Positions 1 through 7,383 of a stretch of 39,571 nt of DNA are shown here, in pieces. Position 1 is the first letter of the stretch, and the number at the start of each line of letters is the position of its first letter. A program made the position numbers and the translations under genes. The notes below the pieces were generated by a model. That model was not told the DNA's origin, did no database searches, and saw only the letters and a program-made list of their open reading frames with translations. The stretch spans positions 1-39,571 of the forward strand of contig UQSV01000007.1 of assembly GCA_900543875.1 (NCBI GenBank), given 5' to 3'. This DNA is from an uncultured Coriobacteriaceae bacterium. GTDB taxonomy: Bacteria > Actinomycetota > Coriobacteriia > Coriobacteriales > Atopobiaceae.

Positions 1-2
1 TC

Positions 3-1481
3 CGGCCCCAGCGTGGCACTGCCGCCCGCCCCTCCGCGCGCGGCGGCTACCAGGGACGTTCCGGCCAGCGACAGCGCTATGCCGGCCCGCCGCGTGACGC
101 CCGCGATCGCGGCCGTGGCCGCAACCCACTTGCGGGCGGCAAGGCCGTGCTCATGTCGGGCATCGTGGGCGGCCGCCGCACCGGCGACCTCATGGGACGC
201 CGCCGCACCTCGTCGGGTGCGCGCAGCATTATCGCGGGCATCGTCTGCGTGGCCATCGTGGCCATCGTGGCGGTGCTGCTGTGGTCAAACCGTAAGGTGA
301 ACATCACGCTCAACGGCGAGACGTACAGCATCCGCGTTGGCAGCACCTGCGAGCAGGTCATATCCGACGCCGAGCTTTCTCCCACTGCGGGCAACCTCGT
401 CTCGGTCTCGGGCAACAAGCTCGAGGACGGCGCGGGCTATGCTTTCACGGCCACGCTCGGCGGCAACCAGATGAGCCAGGACGACATCTCGAACTACCGA
501 GTGAGCGAGGGCGACTCCCTCGACATCACCGACGGCGGCGACCGCACCGAGGACTACGACGTCCAGGTGATGGACGAGCAGCCGCAGCTCGAGATGGGTG
601 GCGACGCGTGGGGCAACATCAGCTACATCTCCCAGTGGCCCAAGGTTGGCCAGTACGAGATGCGCACCGGCAAGCAGTCGGGCGAGACGGCCCGCGGCGA
701 CACCCTGAGCGAGACCCAGAACGCCGTCGTCTCGGTGCACCAGATCTCTCCCGATAATGGCAAGAAGCTCGTGGCCCTCACCTTCGACGATGGCCCCGCC
801 GAGAAGTACACCGATGCCTACCTCGACATTCTTGACCAGTACAACATCCACGCCACGTTCTTCTGCCTGGGCCAGAACGTCGAGACCTACCCCGATCTCG
901 CCAAGAAGATCTGTGACCGCGGCAGCGAGGTCATGAGCCACACCTACCAGCACCAGCAGCTCACCGCCCTCGACGCCGGCGCCCTGCAGCAGGAGTTCTC
1001 GAGCACCTTCTCGAACATCGAGTCGACCACCGGCGTCAAGACCACGGGCTTCCGCCCGCCCTACGGCGCCTTCTCCGAGAAGGCCTGGCTCAACTCGGGT
1101 GGCCTCGCGAGCGTGAGCGTGCTGTGGAACCAGGACTCGCTCGACTGGAAGCGCCCCGGCGCCGACGCGATTGTCGAGAACTGCCTCAAGAACGTGACCT
1201 CGGGCAGCATCATCCTCATGCACGACGGCGGCGGCAACCGCGACCAGGACGTCGAGGCCCTGCCCCGCATCATCGAGTCGCTGCAGAGCCAGGGCTACGA
1301 GTTCGTGACCGTGAGCGATCTCATGAAGTCCGACAGCTCGATTCCGGCCGACATCGCCGGCGGCGACGCCACGATGCCCGACGGCTGCGTGTGGCCCACG
1401 CAGCTCAAGGCCGACGACAGCTCCTCGACCGATTCGTCGAGCTCCGATGGCTCGGACGGCTCCTCGGGCTCGAGCGACTAG
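3..1481 (+). CDS. Membrane-anchored polysaccharide deacetylase (NodB/CE4 family), 5' end outside window
   Basis: Predicted extracytoplasmic carbohydrate esterase that removes N- or O-acetyl groups from cell-wall or capsular polysaccharide. The NodB motifs are visible in order: TFDDGP (metal and catalytic Asp), SHTYQHQQL (HxxxH metal ligands), RPPYGAF, WNQDSLDW and ILMHDGG. Counting from GTG 147, a single hydrophobic anchor (AGIVCVAIVAIVAVLLW) lies near residues 30-46. It is followed by a roughly 160-residue spacer and ends in a Ser/Asp-rich low-complexity tail. The frame stays open upstream of 147 to the window edge and encodes an Arg/Gly/Pro-rich basic stretch. I see no ribosome-binding site before GTG 147, ATG 153 or ATG 192, so the real start probably lies upstream and the protein has a basic cytoplasmic N-terminus. 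The substrate cannot be told; peptidoglycan is the usual guess for this family. Confidence 0.85.
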   Translation, partial: RPQRGTAARPSARGGYQGRSGQRQRYAGPPRDARDRGRGRNPLAGGKAVLMSGIVGGRRTGDLMGRRRTSSGARSIIAGIVCVAIVAIVAVLLWSNRKVNITLNGETYSIRVGSTCEQVISDAELSPTAGNLVSVSGNKLEDGAGYAFTATLGGNQMSQDDISNYRVSEGDSLDITDGGDRTEDYDVQVMDEQPQLEMGGDAWGNISYISQWPKVGQYEMRTGKQSGETARGDTLSETQNAVVSVHQISPDNGKKLVALTFDDGPAEKYTDAYLDILDQYNIHATFFCLGQNVETYPDLAKKICDRGSEVMSHTYQHQQLTALDAGALQQEFSSTFSNIESTTGVKTTGFRPPYGAFSEKAWLNSGGLASVSVLWNQDSLDWKRPGADAIVENCLKNVTSGSIILMHDGGGNRDQDVEALPRIIESLQSQGYEFVTVSDLMKSDSSIPADIAGGDATMPDGCVWPTQLKADDSSSTDSSSSDGSDGSSGSSD

Positions 1482-1894
1482 GGAAGGGCTGCGGGGCTGT
1501 CGCGCCGGCGGAGCTCGACGCTCGCCCGGCCGCGCGGTCGGCCCCCCCCCTGTCAAGGGTCGGCGGCCTTGCCGCCACCTGCCCCGCAGCATCAGCTTTT
1601 TGCAAGCATTGGGCGGTCGCTGCCGCGCCGTTCGCAGCTTCGCGTGTACAATGGGCGGCGCAGGGTCTCGATGACCTTGCGCCGCGGCCCCGCGTTCACA
1701 CGCGCGGGCGTCCGCATCCCTCAACCCAAGAGAAGGGTCATTGATGAAACCCCGACCTGCGAGTCGATGACCCCGTGTGACGTGCCACGTTCGGACGCGC
1801 CGCATGGGGTGTCCGAGCCAGACCCGTGCTGCCCTCCGCGGCCGCGCCTGGCATGAGTGCCGCCGATTCTCGGCGCTAGCACGAAGGAGCACGT
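1482..1894 (+). other. Intergenic region with candidate promoter and long leader before the MgtE_N/CBS gene
   Basis: This 413-base gap has no convincing gene. It holds a run of nine C (about 1544-1552), a small GGCGGC-CTT-GCCGCC hairpin (1562-1576) and an extended -10-like TGTACAAT with hexamer TACAAT at 1647-1652. Transcription from there would give a leader of about 235 nt before the ATG at 1895. I looked for an M-box (magnesium) riboswitch because of the downstream genes and did not recognise its conserved core. The ribosome-binding site for 1895 is AAGGAG, a few bases upstream. The promoter call is weak because no good -35 is seen. Confidence 0.35.
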
Positions 1895-3736
1895 ATGATC
1901 TACCTGTCCCAGCTTCTGGGCAACCCCGTTCTCGACGCCAATGGCGAGAAGATCGGCGTCGTCAACGACCTTGGCATTGCCACGCGCGAGGTCTTTCCCC
2001 GCGTCACCTCGCTGGCCTTTCAGGGCCCCGGCAAGTCGCCGTTCATGATCTCGTGGCGCAAGTACGTCGAGACCTTCGATGACAACGAGGTCCGCCTCGC
2101 CGTCCCCGCCACCGACATCCGCTTCTCCTACCTGCAGCCCGATGAGGTCCTCATCGCCCGCGATCTGCTCAACAAGCAGATCGTTGACACGCGCGGCATG
2201 CGCGTCGTGCGCGTCAACGACCTCAAGCTGTCCGACACGAGCTCCAGCCAACTGCGTTTGCTGGGCGCCGAGGTGGGCATGCGTGGCATCCTGCGCGCGC
2301 TGTCGCCTGCCTTCGAGCGCCTCGTGATGCGCTGCTCGCACGCCCTGGGCCATGACATTCCCGAGAAGATCATCGCGTGGAACTACATGGACCTCATCGA
2401 CCGCGACCTGTCCAACGTCAAGCTGTCGGTCTCGCACCAGACGCTCGACGACCTGCACCCCGCCGACGTCGCCGACATCATCGAGCAGCTCGACCCGCGC
2501 CTGCGCGGCCAGGTGTTTGCCCAGCTCGACGACGCCCAGGCGGCCGAGGCCATGGCCGAGCTCGACGATGACGAGATGGCCGCCAAGATCATGGGCGACA
2601 TGGCCGACGCCGACGCCTCGCGTATGCTGTCCGAGATGGACCCCGACGACGCCGCCGAGCTCGTAGGCGAGCTCGACTACGAGCGTGCCGAGAAGCTCCT
2701 GCGCCTCATGGGCATCAACGAGCAGCGCGCCATTCGCCAGCTGCTCGGCTACAAGGACGACACCGCCGGCCGCATCATGACCTCGGAGTTCGTCTCCGTC
2801 TCGCGCGAGGCCACGGTGGCCGACGTCGCCAAGATCATGCGCGACCTGCCCGACGACTTCGAGCCGGTCAACTACATCTACCTCACCGACGACAACGAGC
2901 GCCTCTGCGGAGTCGTGCCGGTGCGGCGCCTGTTCGTTTCCGACCCCACCGACACCCTGGGCAAGCTCGCCGGCGACGATGACGTGCTCACCGCCAAGCC
3001 CGACGATGACCAGGAGGATGTGGCCGAGGACATCGCCAAGTACAACCTGCTCGCGATGCCCGTCGTCGACGAGAACACCGGCAAGATCTTGGGCATCGTC
3101 ACGGTCGACGACGCCCTCGACGTCATGGAGGAGGAGCACGAGGAGGACCTGCGCATCGCGGGCGGAACCTCCGACTCCTCCGACTCCGACGCCAACTCCG
3201 ACGACCTCATGCGCTTCCTGCGCAACCAGATGTGGTTCTTCTTCTGGATGGTGGCCGCCGTCCTGCTCGCCCTGGTGCTGGGTCCCTCGACCGGTGTGGC
3301 CGTGGCCTTCGCCGCCCCCGTGGCGCTGGTCGTGGCGGGCGAGATGATCCGCTACGTCACCAACTTCTTCCTCGAGTACGACGCCGACGACGAGGACGCC
3401 CCCTCCATCGGTGGCTTCGCGGTCAAGAGCGTGGCCATGGGCGTGCTGTGGGCAGCCATCGTGATGCTGGTCTGCGCGGCCGGAAACGGCGTGGTCAACG
3501 GAGCGAGCGAGGGCCTGGGAGCCGTGGTGTTCGAGCTCATGCGCGGCTTCGAGGCTGCCGCCGTGGCCGTGGTCGCGAGCTTTGCCAGCGCGCCCGTCTA
3601 CCTCAAGGTGCTGCGCGCCCGCGACGAACGCGGCAGCGACACGAGCGGCCTGGTGCTGCACGTCGTTGCCCTGGTCGTTGCGCTCGCCGTGTTCGTGGCC
3701 GTGGCCTGCGCCCTCACGATGCCGCTGCTTGGCTAG
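1895..3736 (+). CDS. PRC-barrel / MgtE_N / CBS-pair protein with C-terminal membrane domain
   Basis: A 613-residue multidomain protein, probably a metal- or nucleotide-sensing regulator or channel. Domains in order: two PRC-barrel-like segments (about residues 1-75 and 78-160); an MgtE N-terminal superhelical domain from about residue 188 (HPADVADIIEQLDP, then repeated acidic helices) to about 275; a CBS pair (about 290-410, starting AGRIMTSEFVSVSREATVAD); and about five hydrophobic segments (roughly 443-462, 466-490, 509-530, 541-570, 588-613). In MgtE magnesium channels the N and CBS domains bind Mg2+ and gate the pore. The membrane part here does not show the MgtE pore sequence that I know, so its own transport activity is doubtful. 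It lies 10 bases upstream of an Nramp-like transporter and is almost surely co-transcribed. This suggests it gates or partners that transporter, which is inference. Confidence 0.8.
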   Translation: MIYLSQLLGNPVLDANGEKIGVVNDLGIATREVFPRVTSLAFQGPGKSPFMISWRKYVETFDDNEVRLAVPATDIRFSYLQPDEVLIARDLLNKQIVDTRGMRVVRVNDLKLSDTSSSQLRLLGAEVGMRGILRALSPAFERLVMRCSHALGHDIPEKIIAWNYMDLIDRDLSNVKLSVSHQTLDDLHPADVADIIEQLDPRLRGQVFAQLDDAQAAEAMAELDDDEMAAKIMGDMADADASRMLSEMDPDDAAELVGELDYERAEKLLRLMGINEQRAIRQLLGYKDDTAGRIMTSEFVSVSREATVADVAKIMRDLPDDFEPVNYIYLTDDNERLCGVVPVRRLFVSDPTDTLGKLAGDDDVLTAKPDDDQEDVAEDIAKYNLLAMPVVDENTGKILGIVTVDDALDVMEEEHEEDLRIAGGTSDSSDSDANSDDLMRFLRNQMWFFFWMVAAVLLALVLGPSTGVAVAFAAPVALVVAGEMIRYVTNFFLEYDADDEDAPSIGGFAVKSVAMGVLWAAIVMLVCAAGNGVVNGASEGLGAVVFELMRGFEAAAVAVVASFASAPVYLKVLRARDERGSDTSGLVLHVVALVVALAVFVAVACALTMPLLG

Positions 3737-3746
3737 GGGTGGGCCG

Positions 3747-5051
3747 ATGAGGAGCTTCAAGGTCTGGAAGAACCTGCGCGGCGTGCGCTCCGTTGGTGCC
3801 GAGGGCGCCATCAAGGCGCGCCGCCACGAGCCGCTGCGTGCGGCAGCGGTGCTGGGCGCCATGGGCCCGGGCCTGCTCACGGCCCTTGCCGGCATGGATG
3901 CCGGCGGCGTGGCGACGTTCTCCAACGCCGGCGCCGTGTTTGGCTACGAGCAGCTCTGGTCAATTCCCGTGATGTGTTTCCTGCTCATTGTGGTGCAGGA
4001 AACCGCAGCTCGCATGGGGTGCGTCACGGGCAAGGGCTTCGCCGCCCTCATTCGCGAGCAGTACGGCGTGCGTCTCAGCGCCTTCGCCATGCTCGCCCTC
4101 ATCGTGAGCAACACGATGGTGACGCTCTCCGAGTTCGCCGGCATCGCCTCGGGCATGCAGCTGTTTGGCGTGCCCACCATCGTGAGTGTGCCCATCGCCG
4201 CCATTGCCGTGTGGCTGCTGGGCATGAGCGGCTCGTACAAGCGCATCGAGAAGATCCTGCTTGCCATCGCCTGCGTCTTCGTGACCTACGTGGCGGCGAG
4301 CTTCATGGTGGGCCCCGACTGGGGACAGGTCCTGAGCTCGACGTTCTTGCCGCAGGTCAACATGACGCCTGCCTACGTGAGCCTGCTGGTGGCAAACATC
4401 GGCACGACCATCTCGCCCTACATGATCTTCATGGGCCAGGGCAACGTGGTCGAGAAGAACTGCGACGTCGACGACCTGCCCTACCAACGCATCGACACCG
4501 TGAGCGGCGCCATCGTGGCGCAGCTCATCGCGTTCTTCATCGTTGTCTGTACCGGAAGCGTGCTGAACCCCGCCGGCATCGCCGTGAACTCGGCCGAGGA
4601 CGCGGCACGCGCGCTGGCGCCTCTTGCCGGCCCCTATGCCGAGGTGCTCTTTGGCGCCGGCCTCGTGGGTGCGAGCTTCCTGGCCGCGTGCGTGCTGCCG
4701 GGCATCACGTCGAGTGCCGTGTGCGAGGCGTTTGGCTGGGAGCGCGGCCAGGACAAGAGCTGGAGCGAGGCGCCGGCGTATCGCGGCATGGTCACGGCCA
4801 TCACGTTGCTGTCCGCGGCCGTGGTGCTACTGCCCCAGGTCGACCTGTTTGGCATCATGATGGTGGCGCAGGTCATCAACGGCGTGCTGCTTCCGGTCCT
4901 GCTCGTCTTCATGGTGCGCATTGCCGACGACCGCCACGTCATGGGCGCCTACGCTAACAGCCGCGCGTGGACCCTGCTCACCTGGTTCATCGTCATCGTG
5001 GTCGCGATTCTCACCGTGGTGATGTTCATCCTCCAGGCCATGGGCTACTAG
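3747..5051 (+). CDS. Nramp-related divalent metal transporter with altered metal-site motifs (likely Mg2+ type, NRMT)
   Basis: A 434-residue integral membrane protein of the SLC11/Nramp fold. The ATG at 3747 is chosen because it follows the stop of the upstream gene by 10 bases, has GGGG upstream and gives a normal family length. In classic Nramps helix 1 carries DPGN and helix 6 carries MPH, which bind Mn2+/Fe2+ and couple protons. Here helix 1 reads AGMDAGGVAT and helix 6 reads IGTTISPYMIF. The Asn, the metal-binding Met and the His are all replaced, while the Asp and the helix-breaking Pro of helix 6 remain. Loss of the soft-metal Met is known for the Nramp-related magnesium transporters of Clostridium and Eggerthella. 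Together with the upstream MgtE_N/CBS gene this points to Mg2+ uptake. Mn2+ transport cannot be excluded from sequence. Confidence 0.85.
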   Translation: MRSFKVWKNLRGVRSVGAEGAIKARRHEPLRAAAVLGAMGPGLLTALAGMDAGGVATFSNAGAVFGYEQLWSIPVMCFLLIVVQETAARMGCVTGKGFAALIREQYGVRLSAFAMLALIVSNTMVTLSEFAGIASGMQLFGVPTIVSVPIAAIAVWLLGMSGSYKRIEKILLAIACVFVTYVAASFMVGPDWGQVLSSTFLPQVNMTPAYVSLLVANIGTTISPYMIFMGQGNVVEKNCDVDDLPYQRIDTVSGAIVAQLIAFFIVVCTGSVLNPAGIAVNSAEDAARALAPLAGPYAEVLFGAGLVGASFLAACVLPGITSSAVCEAFGWERGQDKSWSEAPAYRGMVTAITLLSAAVVLLPQVDLFGIMMVAQVINGVLLPVLLVFMVRIADDRHVMGAYANSRAWTLLTWFIVIVVAILTVVMFILQAMGY

Positions 5052-5079
5052 CTGCGTCTTAGCTACTAGCGGCGTCTTA
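5044..5079 (+). repeat. 18-bp tandem duplication across the Nramp stop codon
   Basis: Two adjacent 18-base units, GCTACTAGCTGCGTCTTA (5044-5061) and GCTACTAGCGGCGTCTTA (5062-5079), differ at one base. The first contains the last codons and TAG stop of the transporter; the second recreates an out-of-use copy of the gene end. It lies directly before a long palindrome and looks like local slippage or insertion-associated duplication. Confidence 0.8.
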
Positions 5080-5091
5080 TCCCATTCTCTT

Positions 5092-5166
5092 CTACAGATT
5101 CCTAGGAAAATGCTCTTAACTATATTTAAGAGACATAGTTAACGGCATTTTCCTAGGAATCTGTAG
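5092..5166. repeat. Long AT-rich palindrome (copy 1) downstream of the AbiEi-like gene
   Basis: A perfect 22-bp inverted repeat (5092-5113 with 5145-5166, centred on TTCCTAGGAAAATGC / GCATTTTCCTAGGAA) encloses a second 8-bp perfect stem (TTAACTAT 5116-5123 with ATAGTTAA 5135-5142) and an 11-base loop. A related copy lies at 6342-6404, and the two share an identical 23-base right arm (5138-5160 and 6382-6404). It sits 12 bases after the stop of the minus-strand gene and after the plus-strand Nramp gene, so it could also act as a two-way terminator, although there is no clear U tract. Composition is much more AT-rich than the neighbours. Confidence 0.9.
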
Positions 5167-5178
5167 CTGGCCGTATGC

Positions 5179-6177
5179 CTAGTGACCGAGTTGTCTTGCC
5201 GTGGGTATTCGGTATGCATTCATGATGCTCGAGAGCTTGGCGGAATCGAGCAAATCGGGCCAGCGGATGCGCATGATTTCTAGACCAAGAGATGAAAGCG
5301 CGGCCTCCCTCTGACGCTCGTCTAGGAGTACTTCAATCGTGTCCTTTCCATTCATGAATTCAGCGTCCGTATATTTGCGTCGACCGTCTAGCTCTATGGC
5401 AACCATGGTGCCGTCGCTTCGAATCGAGAGCAGGTCGACCCGATAAGGTTTGGTCGGCTCCAGTGGGTTATCAAAGGTAACCTGCAGCTTGGGTTCAACA
5501 TAGCCAAGCTCAATCATCCGTGCGCGTAGGACGGACTCGCCGCCGTTTTCGGCCAAGCCATTCATGTGCTCGAAAACATCCCGCGCTTTTCCGATTCCCT
5601 TGCGATTTCCTCCTCTGTCAATGAGCCTCCGAAGGCTGCCGGGGTCGAGTAGACCGAGCCTCAAGGCGGAATCGGCAATAGCGAGTCCATCGGGGAAGGC
5701 GAGTCCCCTTGCGCAGTCGAACACTGTCTTCTCTGGCGAGGAGACTCGCAGTCCCTCTGCGGTCCAAGCGCCATCTGCCTCTAGCTTGAAACGGCGCAGG
5801 CCGGCAGATGAGCAGCCATTTGCTCCTCCCTTACCGGAGATGCAGACGGTTTTCACGTCGGTGCCAAAGGCTCCTGTAATTGTGAAGTCAAGACCATAGG
5901 CAAAAGCCGCTGTCACATAGCAGAAGAGGTCGTCGGGGCACCTATCGGCTATCGTCCGAGCAACGAAGAGGTGGCGCTGGCGGACATCAAGCGATTCCCA
6001 TAGGTCTCGCGAAGCGAACATTCCGTTTTTCGGTGAAACGACGACGCCCTTTCGGCGCCTCGTCAGCAATGCATGCAAGATACTCGGATTGCTCCGCAGA
6101 CATTTCCCGAGGTGTGCTTGCTCGGCGAGCAGCTCGTCGATTTGGTTGTCCGTTACTCGCCGTAGTCTCTGTGCCAT
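5179..6177 (-). CDS. AbiEi-like N-terminal domain protein with DUF559/Vsr-like nuclease-fold C-terminus
   Basis: A 332-residue protein of unproven function. The N-terminal half resembles the winged-helix and C-terminal regions of AbiEi-type antitoxins (short helical start, then LRSNPSILHALLTRRRKG, and SSPEKTVFDCARGLAFPDGL typical of this family). The C-terminal part has the pattern of DUF559/very-short-patch-repair-like PD-(D/E)XK folds: ESVLRARMIELG, YRVDLLSIRSDGTMVAIELD with Asp and Glu, then DERQREAALSSLGLEIMRIRW. ATG 6177 is preferred over TTG 6213 because GGGAAAGGG lies 4-6 bases before it. Codon use is clearly more AT-rich than in the neighbours, which suggests horizontal transfer. No AbiEii nucleotidyltransferase toxin is adjacent. 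It lies between two related palindromes. The nuclease activity is a fold-level inference. Confidence 0.7.
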   Translation of the reverse strand: MAQRLRRVTDNQIDELLAEQAHLGKCLRSNPSILHALLTRRRKGVVVSPKNGMFASRDLWESLDVRQRHLFVARTIADRCPDDLFCYVTAAFAYGLDFTITGAFGTDVKTVCISGKGGANGCSSAGLRRFKLEADGAWTAEGLRVSSPEKTVFDCARGLAFPDGLAIADSALRLGLLDPGSLRRLIDRGGNRKGIGKARDVFEHMNGLAENGGESVLRARMIELGYVEPKLQVTFDNPLEPTKPYRVDLLSIRSDGTMVAIELDGRRKYTDAEFMNGKDTIEVLLDERQREAALSSLGLEIMRIRWPDLLDSAKLSSIMNAYRIPTARQLGH

Positions 6178-6341
6178 GTCAACCCTTTCCCTATTTGAGA
6201 TAGGATTGGCCAAACGTGGGCGGTCGACCTCGAGAAAGCAAAGAAAGTCCCGCGCGGGCTGACACGAACCTGACAGGAATCTAACCAGAATTGGCCGTTT
6301 TGGTACAAAAGCGGTCTGGCTTCCATCGTTGGTAACTGTAA

Positions 6342-6404
6342 AATCCTAGGTAAATGCTATTAACTGATAATAAGGGATACGGTTAACGGCATTTTCCTAG
6401 GAAT
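6342..6404. repeat. Palindromic element (copy 2) upstream of the AbiEi-like gene
   Basis: Imperfect inverted repeat related to 5092-5166. The left arm AATCCTAGGTAAATGC (6342-6357) pairs with GCATTTTCCTAGGAAT (6389-6404) at 14 of 16 positions. The inner stem TTAACTG (6360-6366) pairs with CGGTTAA (6380-6386) with one mismatch. It lies about 165 bases upstream of the minus-strand start at 6177 and beyond the end of the DeoR gene. It could be an operator, a transcription end, or the boundary of a small mobile unit. Confidence 0.85.
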
Positions 6405-6454
6405 GTGGAATTTGAGCTGGGCGAGCGAGACGGGCGCGCGCCTCCTCCACCCCT

Positions 6455-7210
6455 CTACAGCACAGTGATGCCGCGGGAGCGCAGCTGCGCCACGGCGCCG
6501 GGGCGGTCCTCGTCGCAGATGGCGAGGTCAAAGTCGTCGAGCGACGCGTAGCGGTAGGTGCCTCCGCGCCCCAGCTTGTCGGAGCTGCTCACGAGCACGC
6601 TCCGCTCGGCGCGGGCGAGCGCCGCCTGCTTGGCCGGGACGTCGTCGAGGTCGAGCGTCAGCACGTCGTCGGAGTCCTCGCCAATGCCCACGGCGCCCAT
6701 GAACGCCGCGTCGAAGCGGTAGGCGTCGAGCGCGTGCGCCGCGAGCGGGCCCACGAAGCCGTTGTACTCGGCGCTGTACGTGCCACCCGGGCAAATGCCG
6801 CGCACCTCGTGGTTCGCCGTGGCGGCTCGCAGCACGTCAACGGAGTTCGAAAGCACCGTGAGCTTCATGCCGCTTTTGCCAATCAGGTCTGCCAACAGAA
6901 TGTTGATGGAAGAGAAGTCCAGGTAGATGGTCTGCCTAGGGCGAATCAGCTCGCATGCCTTCTCGGCGATGCGCTGCTTCTCGGGGCGCAGCGTGTCAAC
7001 GCGCTCGGCGATGTTGCGGTTGATTTCGGCCTCGGCGCGGGTGGCGCCGCCATACACCTTGCGGCAACGGCCCTGCGCCACGAGCCTGCGCAGGTCTTTG
7101 CGGATGCAGTCCTCGGTGACGTCAAAGAGACGCGACAGATCGGCGACCGTGACGCGCCCCTCGCGCTCGATCATGCTGGCGATCTCGTTTTGTCTCTCGT
7201 CCGAATACAT
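6455..7210 (-). CDS. DeoR-family transcriptional regulator (sugar-phosphate sensing)
   Basis: A 251-residue DeoR/GlpR-type repressor. It has an N-terminal winged helix (SDERQNEIASMIEREGRVTVADLSRLFDVTEDCIRKDLRRL, residues about 3-45, with the family KDL recognition-helix signature). The C-terminal sensor domain is of the isomerase-like (DeoRC) fold, including YLDFSSINILLADLI and GFVGPLAAHALDAYRFDAAFMG. The start is set at ATG 7210, because the GGAGG in front of it lies across the alternative ATG at 7222. The gene is divergent from the transaldolase-like gene at 7384 across an AT-rich 173-base region, so that aldolase gene is the probable target. Members usually sense a phosphorylated sugar; the ligand is unknown. 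Confidence 0.9.
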   Translation of the reverse strand: MYSDERQNEIASMIEREGRVTVADLSRLFDVTEDCIRKDLRRLVAQGRCRKVYGGATRAEAEINRNIAERVDTLRPEKQRIAEKACELIRPRQTIYLDFSSINILLADLIGKSGMKLTVLSNSVDVLRAATANHEVRGICPGGTYSAEYNGFVGPLAAHALDAYRFDAAFMGAVGIGEDSDDVLTLDLDDVPAKQAALARAERSVLVSSSDKLGRGGTYRYASLDDFDLAICDEDRPGAVAQLRSRGITVL

Positions 7211-7275
7211 CGGGGCCTCCATCTGCTGATGCCCGTCTCACTTTCCAAGAAATACGATAAATCAATCCAAACTAC

Positions 7276-7304
7276 TTGTAAAACAATAATTAACGCGATA
7301 TCTT
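7276..7304 (+). promoter_or_regulatory. Candidate sigma-70 promoter for the transaldolase-like gene
   Basis: TTGTAA (7276-7281), a 17-base spacer and TATCTT (7299-7304), in a markedly AT-rich stretch between two divergent genes. The predicted start near 7311 would give a leader of about 70 nt before ATG 7384. DeoR-type operators would be expected in this area. Confidence 0.6.
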
Positions 7305-7383
7305 ATGGCCGTGGAACAGAGCCGCCGATGTGCGGCGACCGCAGGGCAGAGGGCCTCGCGGCGAGGCAACGAAGGGATGTGCC

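Noticed and set aside
1544..1552. Run of nine C as a phase-variable switch
   Set aside because: It lies in intergenic DNA after the deacetylase stop and not near a promoter spacer or reading frame, so slippage would have no obvious effect.
1653..1894. M-box magnesium riboswitch
   Set aside because: Looked for because of the downstream genes; the conserved core was not recognised in the leader.
1721..3925. Long minus-strand open frame opposite the MgtE_N/CBS gene
   Set aside because: Low-complexity His/Gly/Val translation, antisense to a protein with recognisable domains.
5179..6177. Complete AbiE toxin-antitoxin pair
   Set aside because: The adjacent genes are an Nramp transporter and a DeoR regulator; no AbiEii nucleotidyltransferase is present on either strand.
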